A DNA stretch of 12,348 bases from DAINBT01 sp036732785 (lineage in GTDB: Bacteria; Planctomycetota; Phycisphaerae; Sedimentisphaerales; SM23-30): assembly GCA_964537505.1 (NCBI GenBank), contig CAZICK010000105.1, forward strand, positions 1-12,348, in the 5' to 3' direction. How positions within the stretch are numbered: position 1 is the stretch's first letter; every line of letters starts with the position of its first letter. This document shows positions 1 to 7,352 of this stretch, piece after piece. The translations under genes were made by a program, and so were the position numbers. The notes under the pieces were generated by a model. The model saw nothing but the letters and a program-made list of their open reading frames with translations. It was not told the DNA's origin and ran no database searches.

Positions 1-49
1 TTAAAATGACCGAACCCCAAGCGAATTGCGACACAGCCTGTTCGCGGGG

Positions 50-147
50 GTGACAGTTGTGGGTGGGAATGACAGAGAGATTGCCGCAGTCGCTGCGCTC
101 CTTCGCAATGACGGGGGATGAGATTGCCGTGCTGGGGGAATGATGCA
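50..147. repeat. GC-rich dispersed-type intergenic repeat (GATTGC...GCAATGAC)
   Basis: The motif GAGATTGCCG appears at about 77-86 and again at about 120-129, each preceded by a G-rich AATGAC-like segment. This gives one and a half imperfect direct units of about 45 bases. The first unit has short inverted arms, ATTGC at 80-84 and GCAAT at 105-109, and an inner GCAG/CTGC hairpin at 86-96. Repeats of this general form, ending in CGCAATGAC, occur in many copies in intergenic regions of various bacterial genomes. That dispersal cannot be checked here, so only the local repetition is directly seen. No convincing coding frame covers 1-163. Confidence 0.45.
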
Positions 148-163
148 CAAAGGTCCGCGTGGG

Positions 164-167
164 TTAA
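164..167. repeat. Target-site duplication TTAA (left copy)
   Basis: TTAA directly abuts the left inverted repeat of the IS1380-type element and recurs at 680-683 directly outside the right inverted repeat. Because TTAA is palindromic, it could also be read as an extension of the inverted repeats. A 4-bp duplication fits the 4-5 bp typical of the IS1380 family. Confidence 0.6.
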
Positions 168-183
168 CCTGCATATTTCATAG
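168..183 (+). repeat. Left terminal inverted repeat of IS1380-type element
   Basis: This 16-base end starts with CC and is followed by the AT-rich core ATATTTCATAG. It pairs with 664-679 with two mismatches. It lies downstream of the minus-strand transposase remnant, so it is the right-hand end in transposase orientation. Confidence 0.8.
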
Positions 184-304
184 GGGTATCGATTTTCACG
201 ACGGAGGGGGATTTTTCTCGAATGGGGCGGGAAAATGCCGGATTCGGCACACTCGGCGCACACTCCCCCCTACCCCCCAGAGGCTAACCGGGATTTTCAT
301 CGAC

Positions 305-571
305 TCACCCCGACGCCAGACGCGGCAGGAAGGCAGAACCCAATCGGCTCAGAACTTCGGCAAAAAGCTCTTTGTATGGATAGCCGCCAGCCAGATGCAG
401 CACGATCCGGCGAACCGAACACGTAATGCGTGCTCCAATTTTAAGCAGCTTGAGGCGAATGCTGGTGACTTGGGCGGTGGCGGAGGTGAGACTGCCGCCG
501 TTGAAATCAGCCTGGATTTTTTTGGAGCCGAGACTTGAAAACAGCAACGGTTGTGAGGTACAGTCTGTCAT
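305..571 (-). pseudogene. IS1380-family transposase remnant (N- and C-termini fused)
   Basis: The reading frame codes for 88 residues. Residues 1-30 contain the family's opening signature (LLFSSLGSKKIQADFNGGSLTS). From about residue 31 the sequence jumps to the family's closing region, including the RLKLLKIGA motif, the RRI-LHLA strand and the YPY--LF segment near the end. Everything between, including the DDE catalytic domain, is absent, so the product cannot transpose DNA. The junction lies near position 480 and keeps the frame open. An AAAGG ribosome-binding-like sequence sits about 9 bases before the ATG at 571, so a short peptide could still be translated. It might bind the element's ends if the N-terminal region contributes to binding, but that is speculation. 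Family assignment rests on recalled conserved motifs at both protein ends. Confidence 0.8.
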
Positions 572-602
572 AGAAATAGCCTTTCTGTTGGAGTATGGCT
601 TC

Positions 603-622
603 TAGTATAACTACTTATACTA
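603..622. promoter_or_regulatory. Perfect palindrome upstream of transposase remnant
   Basis: TAGTATAA (603-610), CTAC, TTATACTA (615-622) form a perfect 8-bp inverted repeat with a 4-base centre. It lies 32-51 bases upstream of the transposase start on the minus strand, where an operator or the -10 area of the transposase promoter would be expected. It also contains TATACT, a good -10-like hexamer on the minus strand. Function is inferred from position only. Confidence 0.35.
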
Positions 623-663
623 CAAACAGTTAGGCCTTTTGTCCATCAAAAAATAGAAAAATT

Positions 664-679
664 CTATGAAATATTCGGG
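664..679 (-). repeat. Right terminal inverted repeat of IS1380-type element
   Basis: The reverse complement begins CCCGAATATTTCATAG and matches the left end at 168-183 with two differences. It lies upstream of the transposase remnant on the minus strand. Confidence 0.8.
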
Positions 680-683
680 TTAA
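680..683. repeat. Target-site duplication TTAA (right copy)
   Basis: Second copy of the TTAA flanking the IS1380-type element; see 164-167. The putative promoter of the next gene begins only three bases further on. Confidence 0.6.
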
Positions 684-686
684 CGC

Positions 687-714
687 TTGCAATTGGGCCG
701 GTTAGGCCCATAAT
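687..714 (+). promoter_or_regulatory. Putative sigma-70 promoter for the FlgI-like gene
   Basis: A -35-like TTGCAA (687-692) and a -10-like CATAAT (709-714; TAATAT at 711-716 is an alternative) are 16 bases apart. The spacer holds a perfect 6-bp inverted repeat, TGGGCC (694-699) and GGCCCA (705-710), which could be a repressor site. The start codon is about 66 bases downstream. The IS end lies immediately upstream, so any earlier upstream control region has been displaced by the insertion. Confidence 0.4.
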
Positions 715-780
715 ATTAAAGGAACAAGCCGCTATAGTCCGATAAACACCAAAACTACAAGACAATAATGAGAGTGAAGT

Positions 781-2481
781 ATGGACTGCCGTAGGGAAAA
801 CACAAAAACTTATATTTCGTTAATTCTATTGGCAGTAATGAGTTACGGCTGCAATACTCCGAAATCCAAAGACCCCAACCTTCCACCGCAGGGTGAACCG
901 TCCACGACCGGACAATCGCTGGGGCCGACGGTGGGCGATTACTGCGAGTTGGTCGGGTATGAAAGTACGCAGGTGCTGGGCCATTCCATAGTGTGGGGTC
1001 TGCCGGGAACGGGTTCGGGCGAATGCCCACAGTCGGTAATGGAATATTTGTTGATGCATTTGCGTAAGCTCAAGGATAAAAATTATCTGCCGGCTGAGTA
1101 TGCTGATATGTCCGCTGAGGCCATTATCAACAGTCGCACTACGGCGGTGGTGCAGGTTGCCGGTACTGTAGGAGCAGGACTGCCAAAAGGTTCGCGATTT
1201 GACGTTGAGGTATATATTCCGTGGTCCACGCAGACGACCTCATTACAGGGGGGAACATTATTTCTGACGGAATTGCAGATAGTAGTCCCGGGCCAAACGA
1301 CAAGTCGGGCTGTTGCGGGACGAACGACGGCAGTGGCCGCCGGCCCGATATTTATCAATCCATTTCCATCATCGCCGAACGACTCGCAAAAACCGACTCC
1401 GATACGTGGCGTCGTGCTGGGCGGAGGTCGCTCGCGATATGACCGAAAAATTCAATTGGCGCTATTAGAGCCAAATTCAAAAGTGGCACAGCAGCTTCAA
1501 CAATGTATCAACACACGGTTTCAGATTGTCGGAGGCAAAAAAGTTGCCGAGGCCACCCGTAACTACCTGAACATAACTATCCCGGACAATTATCGCAATC
1601 AACACGAGTATTTTGTCAAGGTTTTGTTGGGGCTGTATCTTCAGCAGAGTTCAGCTTTTCAGGAAATGACCCTGAGACAATTAAACGAAAGTGCTGCGCG
1701 GAAAGATGCTGATTATGAAGCGATTGCCATGACGTGGGAGGTCATTGGCCGGTACGCACTGAAGTATTTGGAGCAGTGGTACAAAGACGATCCGGGCAAA
1801 ATCGGTTATTATGCGGCCCGAACGGCGATACACCTGGGAGACCGCAAGGCCATTGACACCCTCATCAAAATAGCTCAGGACGACGATCACCCCTGCCAAA
1901 AATTGGCGATTCAGTCTTTGCATCTGGTCGCCGACGACATCAAAGCGGCTGCGAGCCTCGGGAAATTGTTGGATCACAAAAATACGACAGTGCGGTTATT
2001 GGCTTATGAAGGATTGCGATTAACCAGGAACCAACGAATCAAAACCATGGCACTGCCGGGGGGATTCACACTCGAAACCGTGGAAACAAGCGAACAAAGC
2101 CTTATTTATGTACGGGCAGCCGCCGAACCGCGTATAGTTATCTTTGGAAAAAACCTGTTTTGTCATCAAAATATCTTCTTCGAAACATCGGATAAACTGA
2201 TTAGCATCAATAGCAGATCTGCGGACGAGATGATTACCATAACGAGACAATTATCCGATATGGGCGATTTCGTATCGGTGAAAAGTTCGAGATTGGTAGA
2301 GGATATAATCAAAGCAATGGCAAAACCGGTAAAAGGCCCAAAACAAACCAGTGGAATCGGACTGACTTTCAGCCAGATTATTGGTATTTTGTATGACCTT
2401 TGCCGGGAACAAGTTATTCCCGCTCAATTTAAATTAATAAGAAACCCCCAGGATTTGACAGACCAAACTTCGCCGGTATAA
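781..2481 (+). CDS. FlgI-like (P-ring domain) lipoprotein with inserted HEAT-like repeats
   Basis: The product is 566 residues. Residues 1-24 form a signal peptide (charged start, hydrophobic ISLILLAVMSYG) with Cys24 as a plausible but non-ideal lipidation site. From about 50 to 290 the sequence follows the flagellar P-ring protein FlgI: G-L-P-G-T-G at 73-78 matches the family's VGLNGTGD block, and GSRFDVEV followed by SLQGGTLFLTEL from 137 matches its GSRIDVTVSS...SLQGGTL block. About 300-425 consists of paired amphipathic helices resembling HEAT/TPR-type repeats. From residue 449 (RIVIFG) to the end, the sequence again resembles the FlgI C-terminus. Ordinary FlgI is about 370 residues and lacks this helical insert. 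No flagellar genes are nearby, so a non-flagellar envelope role is possible. ATG 781 is chosen because it keeps the signal peptide; the ribosome-binding signal (GAGAGTGAAG) is weak. It ends 115 bases before smc. Confidence 0.7.
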   Translation: MDCRRENTKTYISLILLAVMSYGCNTPKSKDPNLPPQGEPSTTGQSLGPTVGDYCELVGYESTQVLGHSIVWGLPGTGSGECPQSVMEYLLMHLRKLKDKNYLPAEYADMSAEAIINSRTTAVVQVAGTVGAGLPKGSRFDVEVYIPWSTQTTSLQGGTLFLTELQIVVPGQTTSRAVAGRTTAVAAGPIFINPFPSSPNDSQKPTPIRGVVLGGGRSRYDRKIQLALLEPNSKVAQQLQQCINTRFQIVGGKKVAEATRNYLNITIPDNYRNQHEYFVKVLLGLYLQQSSAFQEMTLRQLNESAARKDADYEAIAMTWEVIGRYALKYLEQWYKDDPGKIGYYAARTAIHLGDRKAIDTLIKIAQDDDHPCQKLAIQSLHLVADDIKAAASLGKLLDHKNTTVRLLAYEGLRLTRNQRIKTMALPGGFTLETVETSEQSLIYVRAAAEPRIVIFGKNLFCHQNIFFETSDKLISINSRSADEMITITRQLSDMGDFVSVKSSRLVEDIIKAMAKPVKGPKQTSGIGLTFSQIIGILYDLCREQVIPAQFKLIRNPQDLTDQTSPV

Positions 2482-2578
2482 TCACCATTAACAGAGAACA
2501 AAAAAATACGGTTATGGCACAATAAGGATGGATGGAAAGCTTTATATGGATATAGGCTGTTTGAGCGGCCATTGTCAT

Positions 2579-2583
2579 GGAGG
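2579..2583 (+). promoter_or_regulatory. Ribosome binding site of smc
   Basis: GGAGG lies 13 bases before the ATG at 2597. The spacing is long but this is the only Shine-Dalgarno-like sequence near the start, and the protein begins exactly where SMC proteins begin (MQLKKI-LHGFKSF). Confidence 0.5.
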
Positions 2584-2596
2584 ACATAATTAAGAT

Positions 2597-5500
2597 ATGC
2601 AACTCAAAAAAATTATTCTGCACGGGTTTAAAAGCTTTGCTGACAGGACGGAGTTCGAATTTGGCCCCGGCATCACTGGGGTTGTCGGTCCAAACGGCTG
2701 CGGCAAAAGCAATATCGTTGATGCGTTCAAATGGGTGCTGGGGGAGCAGAGCGCCAAAAGCCTGCGGGGCGGACAGATGCTCGACGTTATCTTCAACGGT
2801 TCCAATGCACGCAAAAGCATGGGCATCTCCGAGGTGACGATGGCATTTGACAATTCAGCCGGGCTTCTCACTACAGACTACCAGGAGGTGACTGTAACAC
2901 GCAAACTCTTTCGTAGCGGAGAAAGCGAATATCTGCTCAATGACAAGCCGTGCCGGCTAAAAGACATTCGCGAAATGTTCATGGGCACAGGCATCGGGGC
3001 CGATGCCTATTCGATTATCGAGCAGGGCAAGGTAGAGGTCTTATTGCAATCGTCGAAACAGGATCGCAGAACAGTCTTTGAAGAGGCGGCCGGCATCAGT
3101 AGATACAAATCGCAAAAAAAAGAAGCGCTCCGAAAACTCGAACGGACCGAACAGAACGTCTTGCGAATACAGGACATAATCGCTGAATTGGAAAAACGGT
3201 TGCGATCTATCAAATATCAGGCTGGCAAGGCACGGAGCTACCAGGCCTACAGTAAACGGCTCAAAGAATTGCGGCTCAATCAGTTCTTAGCCGATCTGTA
3301 TAAATTGCAAAATAACGACCGGCAGTTGCACGAACAATTGACCGCTCGGCAGGATGAGTTGGTGACCCTCACTGCCAGGGCCGAGCAGACGCAAGCTCGT
3401 CTCAGTGTGTTGGACTATGAAATCGACAAGTGCCACAGCGAGTTAAGGCAGATAGAAAATCATCTGCTTCAGTGTACCAGCCGAATCGGAAGCCAGGAAG
3501 ATCGTATCGAAATGGGACATCGACGCTGCGAAGAGCTGCAGGGATTTCTCAATAAAAATCAACACCAACTACGCTCCTTACAGGATCAGGCCGGACAACT
3601 ACGACGCCAGATCGCGGCCGATCAGGAAGAAGTTGCCCGCGCCCAGACGCAGATAAATGACCAGCAGGAACAATTGAACCGGCTGCAGGATTTACGTCAA
3701 GAGCGAATCCTGCAGTTGAACGAATACCACGCACGATTGGAAGACGAAAAAGGCGGCCTGATCGATATCGTACGACGGACCGCACAATTCCACAATGAAA
3801 TCAAATCAATGGGTTTCAGACGCGACAGTCTTACAGGTCAAAAGTCGCGATTATGCGACCGTTCCGGAAAAATCAACGCCGAAATCGAAGAACTTCTTAC
3901 CAGAAGAGCCTTGTCCGGCCGGAAGTTACAGGAAATAGAAACTCTATTGGAAGACTCTCAGGATCAGCTCACCGCCAAGCGAGGGCAGTTGACGCAGGTT
4001 AACGACGAAAAAATTGCCTGCAGTGAAAATCTCTCGGCTGCAAAAGAGTACCGTAGTGGACTTTTGTCACGACAGCAATTGCTCAGCGACATGGAAGCCA
4101 ACCTCGAAGGTGTCGATCAGGGAGTACGTCAAATCCTTCAGGCCCGCCAAAAAAACTCGGAAAACTTCTACTATGTCAAAGGAATGGTAGCCGAGTTAAT
4201 ACAGGCTGAGGTCAAATACGCCGCTATCGTGGAAGCGGCGCTGACCGAGTGTTCTCAGCATTTGGTCGCGACCAGTTCTCAGGCCGTGCTTGAAGACAGT
4301 GAAAACCTGGAAGAACTTCGCGGTCGTGTGAAAATGATTTGTCTCGACCGGTTGGGACCGTTCAAAAACGGTTTTGATTTCTCCCCATATCCGCAAGTGC
4401 GGGCCAGGGTAATCGATTTGGTAACCTTTTCACCCGATTGTCAGCAGTTGGCATGGCATCTGTTGGGCAAAACAATTCTGGTCGATACCATCGATTCAGC
4501 CTTGAGATTGGCTCAGGTGGCACCCACTGGGTATCGATGGGTCAGTCTTGAAGGCCAGGTGCTTGAAGCGAACGGAACTTTGCATCTGGGGCCGCGCACC
4601 GGCCAGGTAGGGATCATCTCACGCAAAAGTGAACTGCGACAACTCACCGAAAGCATCGCTGAAGCCAACGAACGGGTCAAAGAACTGCAAAATCAGACTC
4701 AGCAGTACACCAACCAGGCTCAGCATTTGGAAAAAAACCTGCAGGAACTGCGCACTGCCATTTACGAAACCAACACCGAAAAAATTGGAACTCAGGGACT
4801 GCTCCAGCAGATAGACCAGAACGTTGACCGACTCAAGCAGGAACAGCCGTTAATCACTTCCGAAGTCGAAACTATTGAAAACCAGATACAGGAAGCACTC
4901 GACCTCCAGAAAACCAGTCAGCAAAACCTCGCCGATCTGCAGTCCATTAACCAGCAGCGACAGGAGCAGATCGACTTCCTGGAAAACAAAATCCAACAAC
5001 TCGAACAGGAAGACCGCCACGTACAGGACCAGATTACCGGCCTGAAGGTGTCGCTGGGGCAGGCACAACAAAAACAGGAGGCACTCCATGAAAAGCTTAA
5101 CAGCCTCCAGACGCAACTGGCGCACTGTCAACATAACGTTACCGCCTTGCGGACCGATCTGAACAACGCTCAGGAAAACTACCGACTCGGCCAACGCGAG
5201 GTATTGACCGCCGAATCTGCAATCAGCGAGCTTTTTATGACCCGCCAGGAGCATCAGGAATCCGCCAACAAGATGCGCACACGCCGCGATCAGATGCACA
5301 GCGAAAAAGACGAACTGGCTCAGTCGGTCAGCCAACTGGATCAGCAGCGACAGCAGTTACAGGAACAGTTGCACGAATTGGAAATGCAGTCAAGTGAAAA
5401 CCATTTACGCTGTGAGAACCTTACCCAGAGAGCTTTCGAGGACCTCGAGGTGGACCTGAACGAACAGCTTCGCAGTTACGATCAGGCCGCCGATGTTGAC

Positions 5501-6184
5501 TGGGAGACCGTGGCTGCGGAGATCGACGACTTACGCAACAAAATCCATCGGCTTGGTAACATCAACCTCGATGCGATCACCGAGCAGGACGAGCACGAAC
5601 AGCGTTTGGAATATCTGACTGTGCAATCTCGCGACCTGACGGATGCCAGAAGTCAGCTTCAAAATCTCATCGAAAAAATCAATCAGGAAAGTACCGAGCT
5701 GTTCTTGAAAAACTTCGAAGCCATTCACGTCAACTTTTCCGAACTGTTTCGCAAACTGTTTGGTGGCGGACGAGCCGAGATTATTCTGGAAGATCCCGAC
5801 GATGTGCTCGAATGCGGTATAGAGATCGTCGCCCGACCGCCCGGGAAACAATTGCAGAGCATATCACTGCTCAGCGGGGGAGAAAAAACCATGACGGCCG
5901 TGGCTCTGCTGTTGGCGATATTCAAAAGCAAGCCAAGTCCTTTCTGTCTGCTCGACGAGGTGGACGCCGCTCTCGACGAAGCGAACATCGAACGGTTCTG
6001 TCTGCTTGTGCAGGAATTCCTCAAAGACTCGCAGTTTATCATTATCACACACTCTCGACGGACGATGAGTATTGCTGATGTGATTTACGGCATTACAATG
6101 CAGGAGCAGGGCGTCAGCAAAAAAGTCTCGGTCCGCTTTGACCGCGAAGAAGAACACGAAAACGCCGGCACCGCCGTAGCTTGA
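2597..6184 (+). CDS. smc: Chromosome partition/condensation ATPase SMC
   Basis: This is a complete 1195-residue structural-maintenance-of-chromosomes protein, normal length for bacterial SMC. In the cytoplasm it dimerises, binds ATP between its heads and, with ScpA and ScpB, compacts and helps segregate the chromosome. Visible parts are an N-terminal head with Walker A GPNGCGKS (31-38); a coiled coil of about 170-500, rich in Q, E, L and R; a hinge of about 520-672 (GMVAELI..., VEAAL, GRVKMICLDRL, LLGKTILVD); and a returning coiled coil of about 675-1010. The C-terminal head has signature motif LSGGEK (1092-1097), Walker B FCLLDE with Asp1120 and Glu1121, the following D-loop ALDE, and the THS switch-like histidine further on. 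All catalytic residues appear intact. It follows the FlgI-like gene by 115 bases and may share its transcript. scpA and scpB are not in this window. Tandem stops TGA TAA end the gene. Confidence 0.97.
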   Translation: MQLKKIILHGFKSFADRTEFEFGPGITGVVGPNGCGKSNIVDAFKWVLGEQSAKSLRGGQMLDVIFNGSNARKSMGISEVTMAFDNSAGLLTTDYQEVTVTRKLFRSGESEYLLNDKPCRLKDIREMFMGTGIGADAYSIIEQGKVEVLLQSSKQDRRTVFEEAAGISRYKSQKKEALRKLERTEQNVLRIQDIIAELEKRLRSIKYQAGKARSYQAYSKRLKELRLNQFLADLYKLQNNDRQLHEQLTARQDELVTLTARAEQTQARLSVLDYEIDKCHSELRQIENHLLQCTSRIGSQEDRIEMGHRRCEELQGFLNKNQHQLRSLQDQAGQLRRQIAADQEEVARAQTQINDQQEQLNRLQDLRQERILQLNEYHARLEDEKGGLIDIVRRTAQFHNEIKSMGFRRDSLTGQKSRLCDRSGKINAEIEELLTRRALSGRKLQEIETLLEDSQDQLTAKRGQLTQVNDEKIACSENLSAAKEYRSGLLSRQQLLSDMEANLEGVDQGVRQILQARQKNSENFYYVKGMVAELIQAEVKYAAIVEAALTECSQHLVATSSQAVLEDSENLEELRGRVKMICLDRLGPFKNGFDFSPYPQVRARVIDLVTFSPDCQQLAWHLLGKTILVDTIDSALRLAQVAPTGYRWVSLEGQVLEANGTLHLGPRTGQVGIISRKSELRQLTESIAEANERVKELQNQTQQYTNQAQHLEKNLQELRTAIYETNTEKIGTQGLLQQIDQNVDRLKQEQPLITSEVETIENQIQEALDLQKTSQQNLADLQSINQQRQEQIDFLENKIQQLEQEDRHVQDQITGLKVSLGQAQQKQEALHEKLNSLQTQLAHCQHNVTALRTDLNNAQENYRLGQREVLTAESAISELFMTRQEHQESANKMRTRRDQMHSEKDELAQSVSQLDQQRQQLQEQLHELEMQSSENHLRCENLTQRAFEDLEVDLNEQLRSYDQAADVDWETVAAEIDDLRNKIHRLGNINLDAITEQDEHEQRLEYLTVQSRDLTDARSQLQNLIEKINQESTELFLKNFEAIHVNFSELFRKLFGGGRAEIILEDPDDVLECGIEIVARPPGKQLQSISLLSGGEKTMTAVALLLAIFKSKPSPFCLLDEVDAALDEANIERFCLLVQEFLKDSQFIIITHSRRTMSIADVIYGITMQEQGVSKKVSVRFDREEEHENAGTAVA

Positions 6185-6244
6185 TAAGAATCGTAGAACA
6201 TCCTGCAACTGCCACAGCATACAGCCGATGCCGTGTCGATCAGC

Positions 6245-7213
6245 CTACAAAGACAACGAATATCCGATTGCCGCATAACCTTGTAATACACGTATCGCCA
6301 TAAGAGCTAGAACGCCGAAATAAATCAGCCGAGGCAGCCAAAAGGCCAGTTGCTCAAATGTCCATTCAGCCTTTTCAGCCGTATTCTGAGCGAGGCGTTG
6401 GGCAACATCATCGAGGTCGCCGGTTTCTTCACCGACCTGCCAGCTCTCCCGAAAATCTAACGGCAGCTTGTCAGAAAATCCCTCGGAAAACAGCCTGCCG
6501 GCTCGGGCGCTTTCTATGCCTCCCTTGAGCATATCCGCGATACCGGCATTACCGGTCATTTCGGTGGCTTTTTGAGCGCACTGCACCGCCGGCACCCCCG
6601 CCTTGATAAGCAGATGAAACGCCTGGCAATAACGGCTCAGTGAAAGATGCCGAACCGCCCGCCTCAAAACCGGAATTCTCAGTATTACATAATCGAGCAT
6701 TCTGCGCAGAATACCCGTATTTGGCGTAAAGTAAACTATTCCCAAAATTACACCTGCTGGCACATACAGCCAGGCCAAAGTCCCTATTGCCTTCATCAAA
6801 TACCCGTTCAGATCGACAATACCCATGATCAGGAACGGCACAGGACTCAGGAACGCCCCCAAATGCAGAATCATTACCGGAAGCATCAGCCCTGAGACCA
6901 TTATACGTTTCAAACGAGCGATCAATTGATACCACTGGCTCAAATGATTTAACGAATCCGGCAGACCCCCCGACTCTTCACCTACTTCTACTACGGTTAC
7001 ATCTATCGGCCGAAATACTTTCGGATGCTTACCCATTGCTTCTGCCATACTCGTACCCCCGCTGACATCTTTGGTTACTGCCGAAAACGCCTTTTTCAAT
7101 TTCCCTTGCGAGCCTGACGTAACGGTCCGCAACGATTTCACTATCGGCACACCCGCTTCGAGCATAAGCGCAAGATTATGATACACCATCGCGTACTCTT
7201 TTGCCTTTGCCAT
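6245..7213 (-). CDS. GspF/PilC-type type II secretion/type IV pilus inner-membrane protein
   Basis: The product has two copies of the T2SF domain characteristic of GspF, PilC and TadC-like platform proteins, which sit in the inner membrane and couple the assembly ATPase to pseudopilus or pilus building. With the ATG at 7213 the protein is 322 residues. The first cytoplasmic domain carries EVGEESGGL at about 76-84 and the second QVGEETGDL at about 259-267, the family's paired E-G-G motif. Hydrophobic segments lie at about 107-131, 144-162 and 296-318. It is shorter than typical GspF (about 400) and lacks the usual N-terminal extension. A GTG at 7231 is possible, but AAGGA lies 7 bases before ATG 7213, which decides the start. 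No GspE, GspG or pilin gene is adjacent, so it is an orphan here, converging on smc and diverging from the radical SAM gene. Confidence 0.87.
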   Translation of the reverse strand: MAKAKEYAMVYHNLALMLEAGVPIVKSLRTVTSGSQGKLKKAFSAVTKDVSGGTSMAEAMGKHPKVFRPIDVTVVEVGEESGGLPDSLNHLSQWYQLIARLKRIMVSGLMLPVMILHLGAFLSPVPFLIMGIVDLNGYLMKAIGTLAWLYVPAGVILGIVYFTPNTGILRRMLDYVILRIPVLRRAVRHLSLSRYCQAFHLLIKAGVPAVQCAQKATEMTGNAGIADMLKGGIESARAGRLFSEGFSDKLPLDFRESWQVGEETGDLDDVAQRLAQNTAEKAEWTFEQLAFWLPRLIYFGVLALMAIRVLQGYAAIGYSLSL

Positions 7214-7218
7214 GCTGC

Positions 7219-7226
7219 GATCCTTA
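7219..7226 (-). promoter_or_regulatory. Ribosome binding site deciding the GspF-like start
   Basis: On the minus strand GTAAGGAT lies with its AAGGA core 7 bases before ATG 7213. If translation began at the upstream GTG (7231), this core would lie inside the coding region, so the ATG is preferred. Confidence 0.6.
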
Positions 7227-7313
7227 CGCACTGAGCATCACATTTATGATATACGTTCAGCCGCGGAACCATGATACACAGGCTCTCGCCCGTTCGTCAA
7301 CTGTCGTCTTTTC

Positions 7314-7344
7314 TTGTGGAAAAACCTTGTTCTTGAACGATAAT
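7314..7344 (+). promoter_or_regulatory. Putative promoter of radical SAM gene (leaderless or near-leaderless)
   Basis: A -10-like GATAAT (7339-7344) matches 5 of 6 consensus positions. A weak -35 TTGTGG (7314-7319) is 19 bases upstream, longer than ideal. Transcription would start near 7351-7353, at or just before the ATG at 7353. This fits the absence of any Shine-Dalgarno sequence in front of this gene. Confidence 0.35.
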
Positions 7345-7352
7345 GGTAAACA

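Larger units (their letters stand above)
168..679 (-). mobile_element. Internally deleted IS1380-family insertion sequence (MITE-like, 512 bp)
   Basis: Both ends are present. The left end CCTGCATATTTCATAG (168-183) matches the reverse complement of the right end at 664-679 (CCCGAATATTTCATAG) at 14 of 16 positions. TTAA flanks the element on both sides. Inside, the minus strand encodes the extreme N-terminus and the C-terminus of an IS1380-type transposase joined in frame, with the catalytic middle missing. Full IS1380 elements are about 1.6-2 kb, so roughly 1.1 kb or more has been lost. The element cannot move by itself, but the intact ends could still be used by a transposase from a complete copy elsewhere in the genome. 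The remaining 184-304 segment is a non-coding 3' end with C-rich runs. Confidence 0.82.

Noticed and set aside
140..538. 132-codon plus-strand frame across the IS element
   Set aside because: It runs antisense to the recognisable transposase remnant, is rich in G, R, T and H as expected of a shadow frame, and shows no known motif.
2528..2593. 21-codon frame just before smc ending in a His/Gly/Cys-rich stretch
   Set aside because: It has no properly spaced ribosome-binding site (AAGG abuts the ATG) and is too short to judge; kept only as a possible leader.
4850..5335. 161-codon minus-strand frame inside smc
   Set aside because: It is the antisense of the Q/E/L-rich coiled coil, which creates long leucine- and valine-rich antisense frames; no independent start signal or motif.
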